A stretch of DNA of 5,148 nt, taken from contig CAMJYF010000172.1 of the NCBI GenBank assembly GCA_946409885.1, positions 1-5,148 on the forward strand. The letters are read 5' to 3'. This DNA comes from an uncultured Clostridia bacterium (GTDB taxonomy: Bacteria > Bacillota > Clostridia > Oscillospirales > Acutalibacteraceae). Below the pieces are notes generated by a model, which saw nothing but the letters and a program-made list of their open reading frames with translations, ran no database searches and was not told the origin of the DNA. This document shows positions 5,146-5,148 of the stretch, in pieces (position 1 is the stretch's first letter; each line of letters opens with the position of its first letter). Made by a program: the position numbers and the translations under genes.

Positions 5146-5148
5146 TTA

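Overview
The window looks like chromosomal DNA of a Gram-positive Clostridia member, probably in the Oscillospiraceae/Ruminococcaceae range. The reasons are the moderately high GC genes separated by AT-rich spacers, sigma-A type promoters, GGAGG-type ribosome binding sites, a low-molecular-weight penicillin-binding protein, and a sortase with a sorting-signal protein. This placement is inference; no rRNA or marker gene is present.

Layout. Positions 1-160 hold a possible truncated intergenic repeat and a clear promoter. A plus-strand gene (161-1135) encodes an S11-family D-Ala-D-Ala carboxypeptidase with a Thr/Pro-rich linker and no room for a usual C-terminal domain. A long inverted repeat with T-rich flanks on both sides (1161-1212) is a bidirectional terminator between convergent units. 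The minus strand then carries a compact three-gene operon, transcribed right to left: a small secreted protein with a C-terminal sorting signal (3402-2824), a class D-like sortase (2819-2112) 4 bases later, and a four-helix membrane protein of unknown function (2122-1232) overlapping the sortase by 11 bases. The operon has its own extended -10 promoter (3608-3636) and a leader of about 200 nt with two inverted repeats, one close to the ribosome binding site. Upstream on the same strand is a stand-alone condensation-domain-like acyltransferase (5074-3686) with its own promoter signals and a GC hairpin before its start.

How they may work together. The core unit is a probable one-substrate surface-anchoring cassette. 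The first gene makes an apparently abundant surface protein whose sorting signal (KQTGVD, then a membrane helix and Lys-Lys) lacks the Leu-Pro of LPXTG. The adjacent sortase presumably attaches it, and the membrane protein is a candidate accessory factor. The carboxypeptidase acts on peptidoglycan stem peptides, the usual acceptor of sortase products, so a cell-envelope theme joins the two convergent units. The condensation-like enzyme has no carrier protein or adenylation domain nearby, and its substrate cannot be read from the sequence.

No tRNA, rRNA, CRISPR array, transposase or phage gene was seen.
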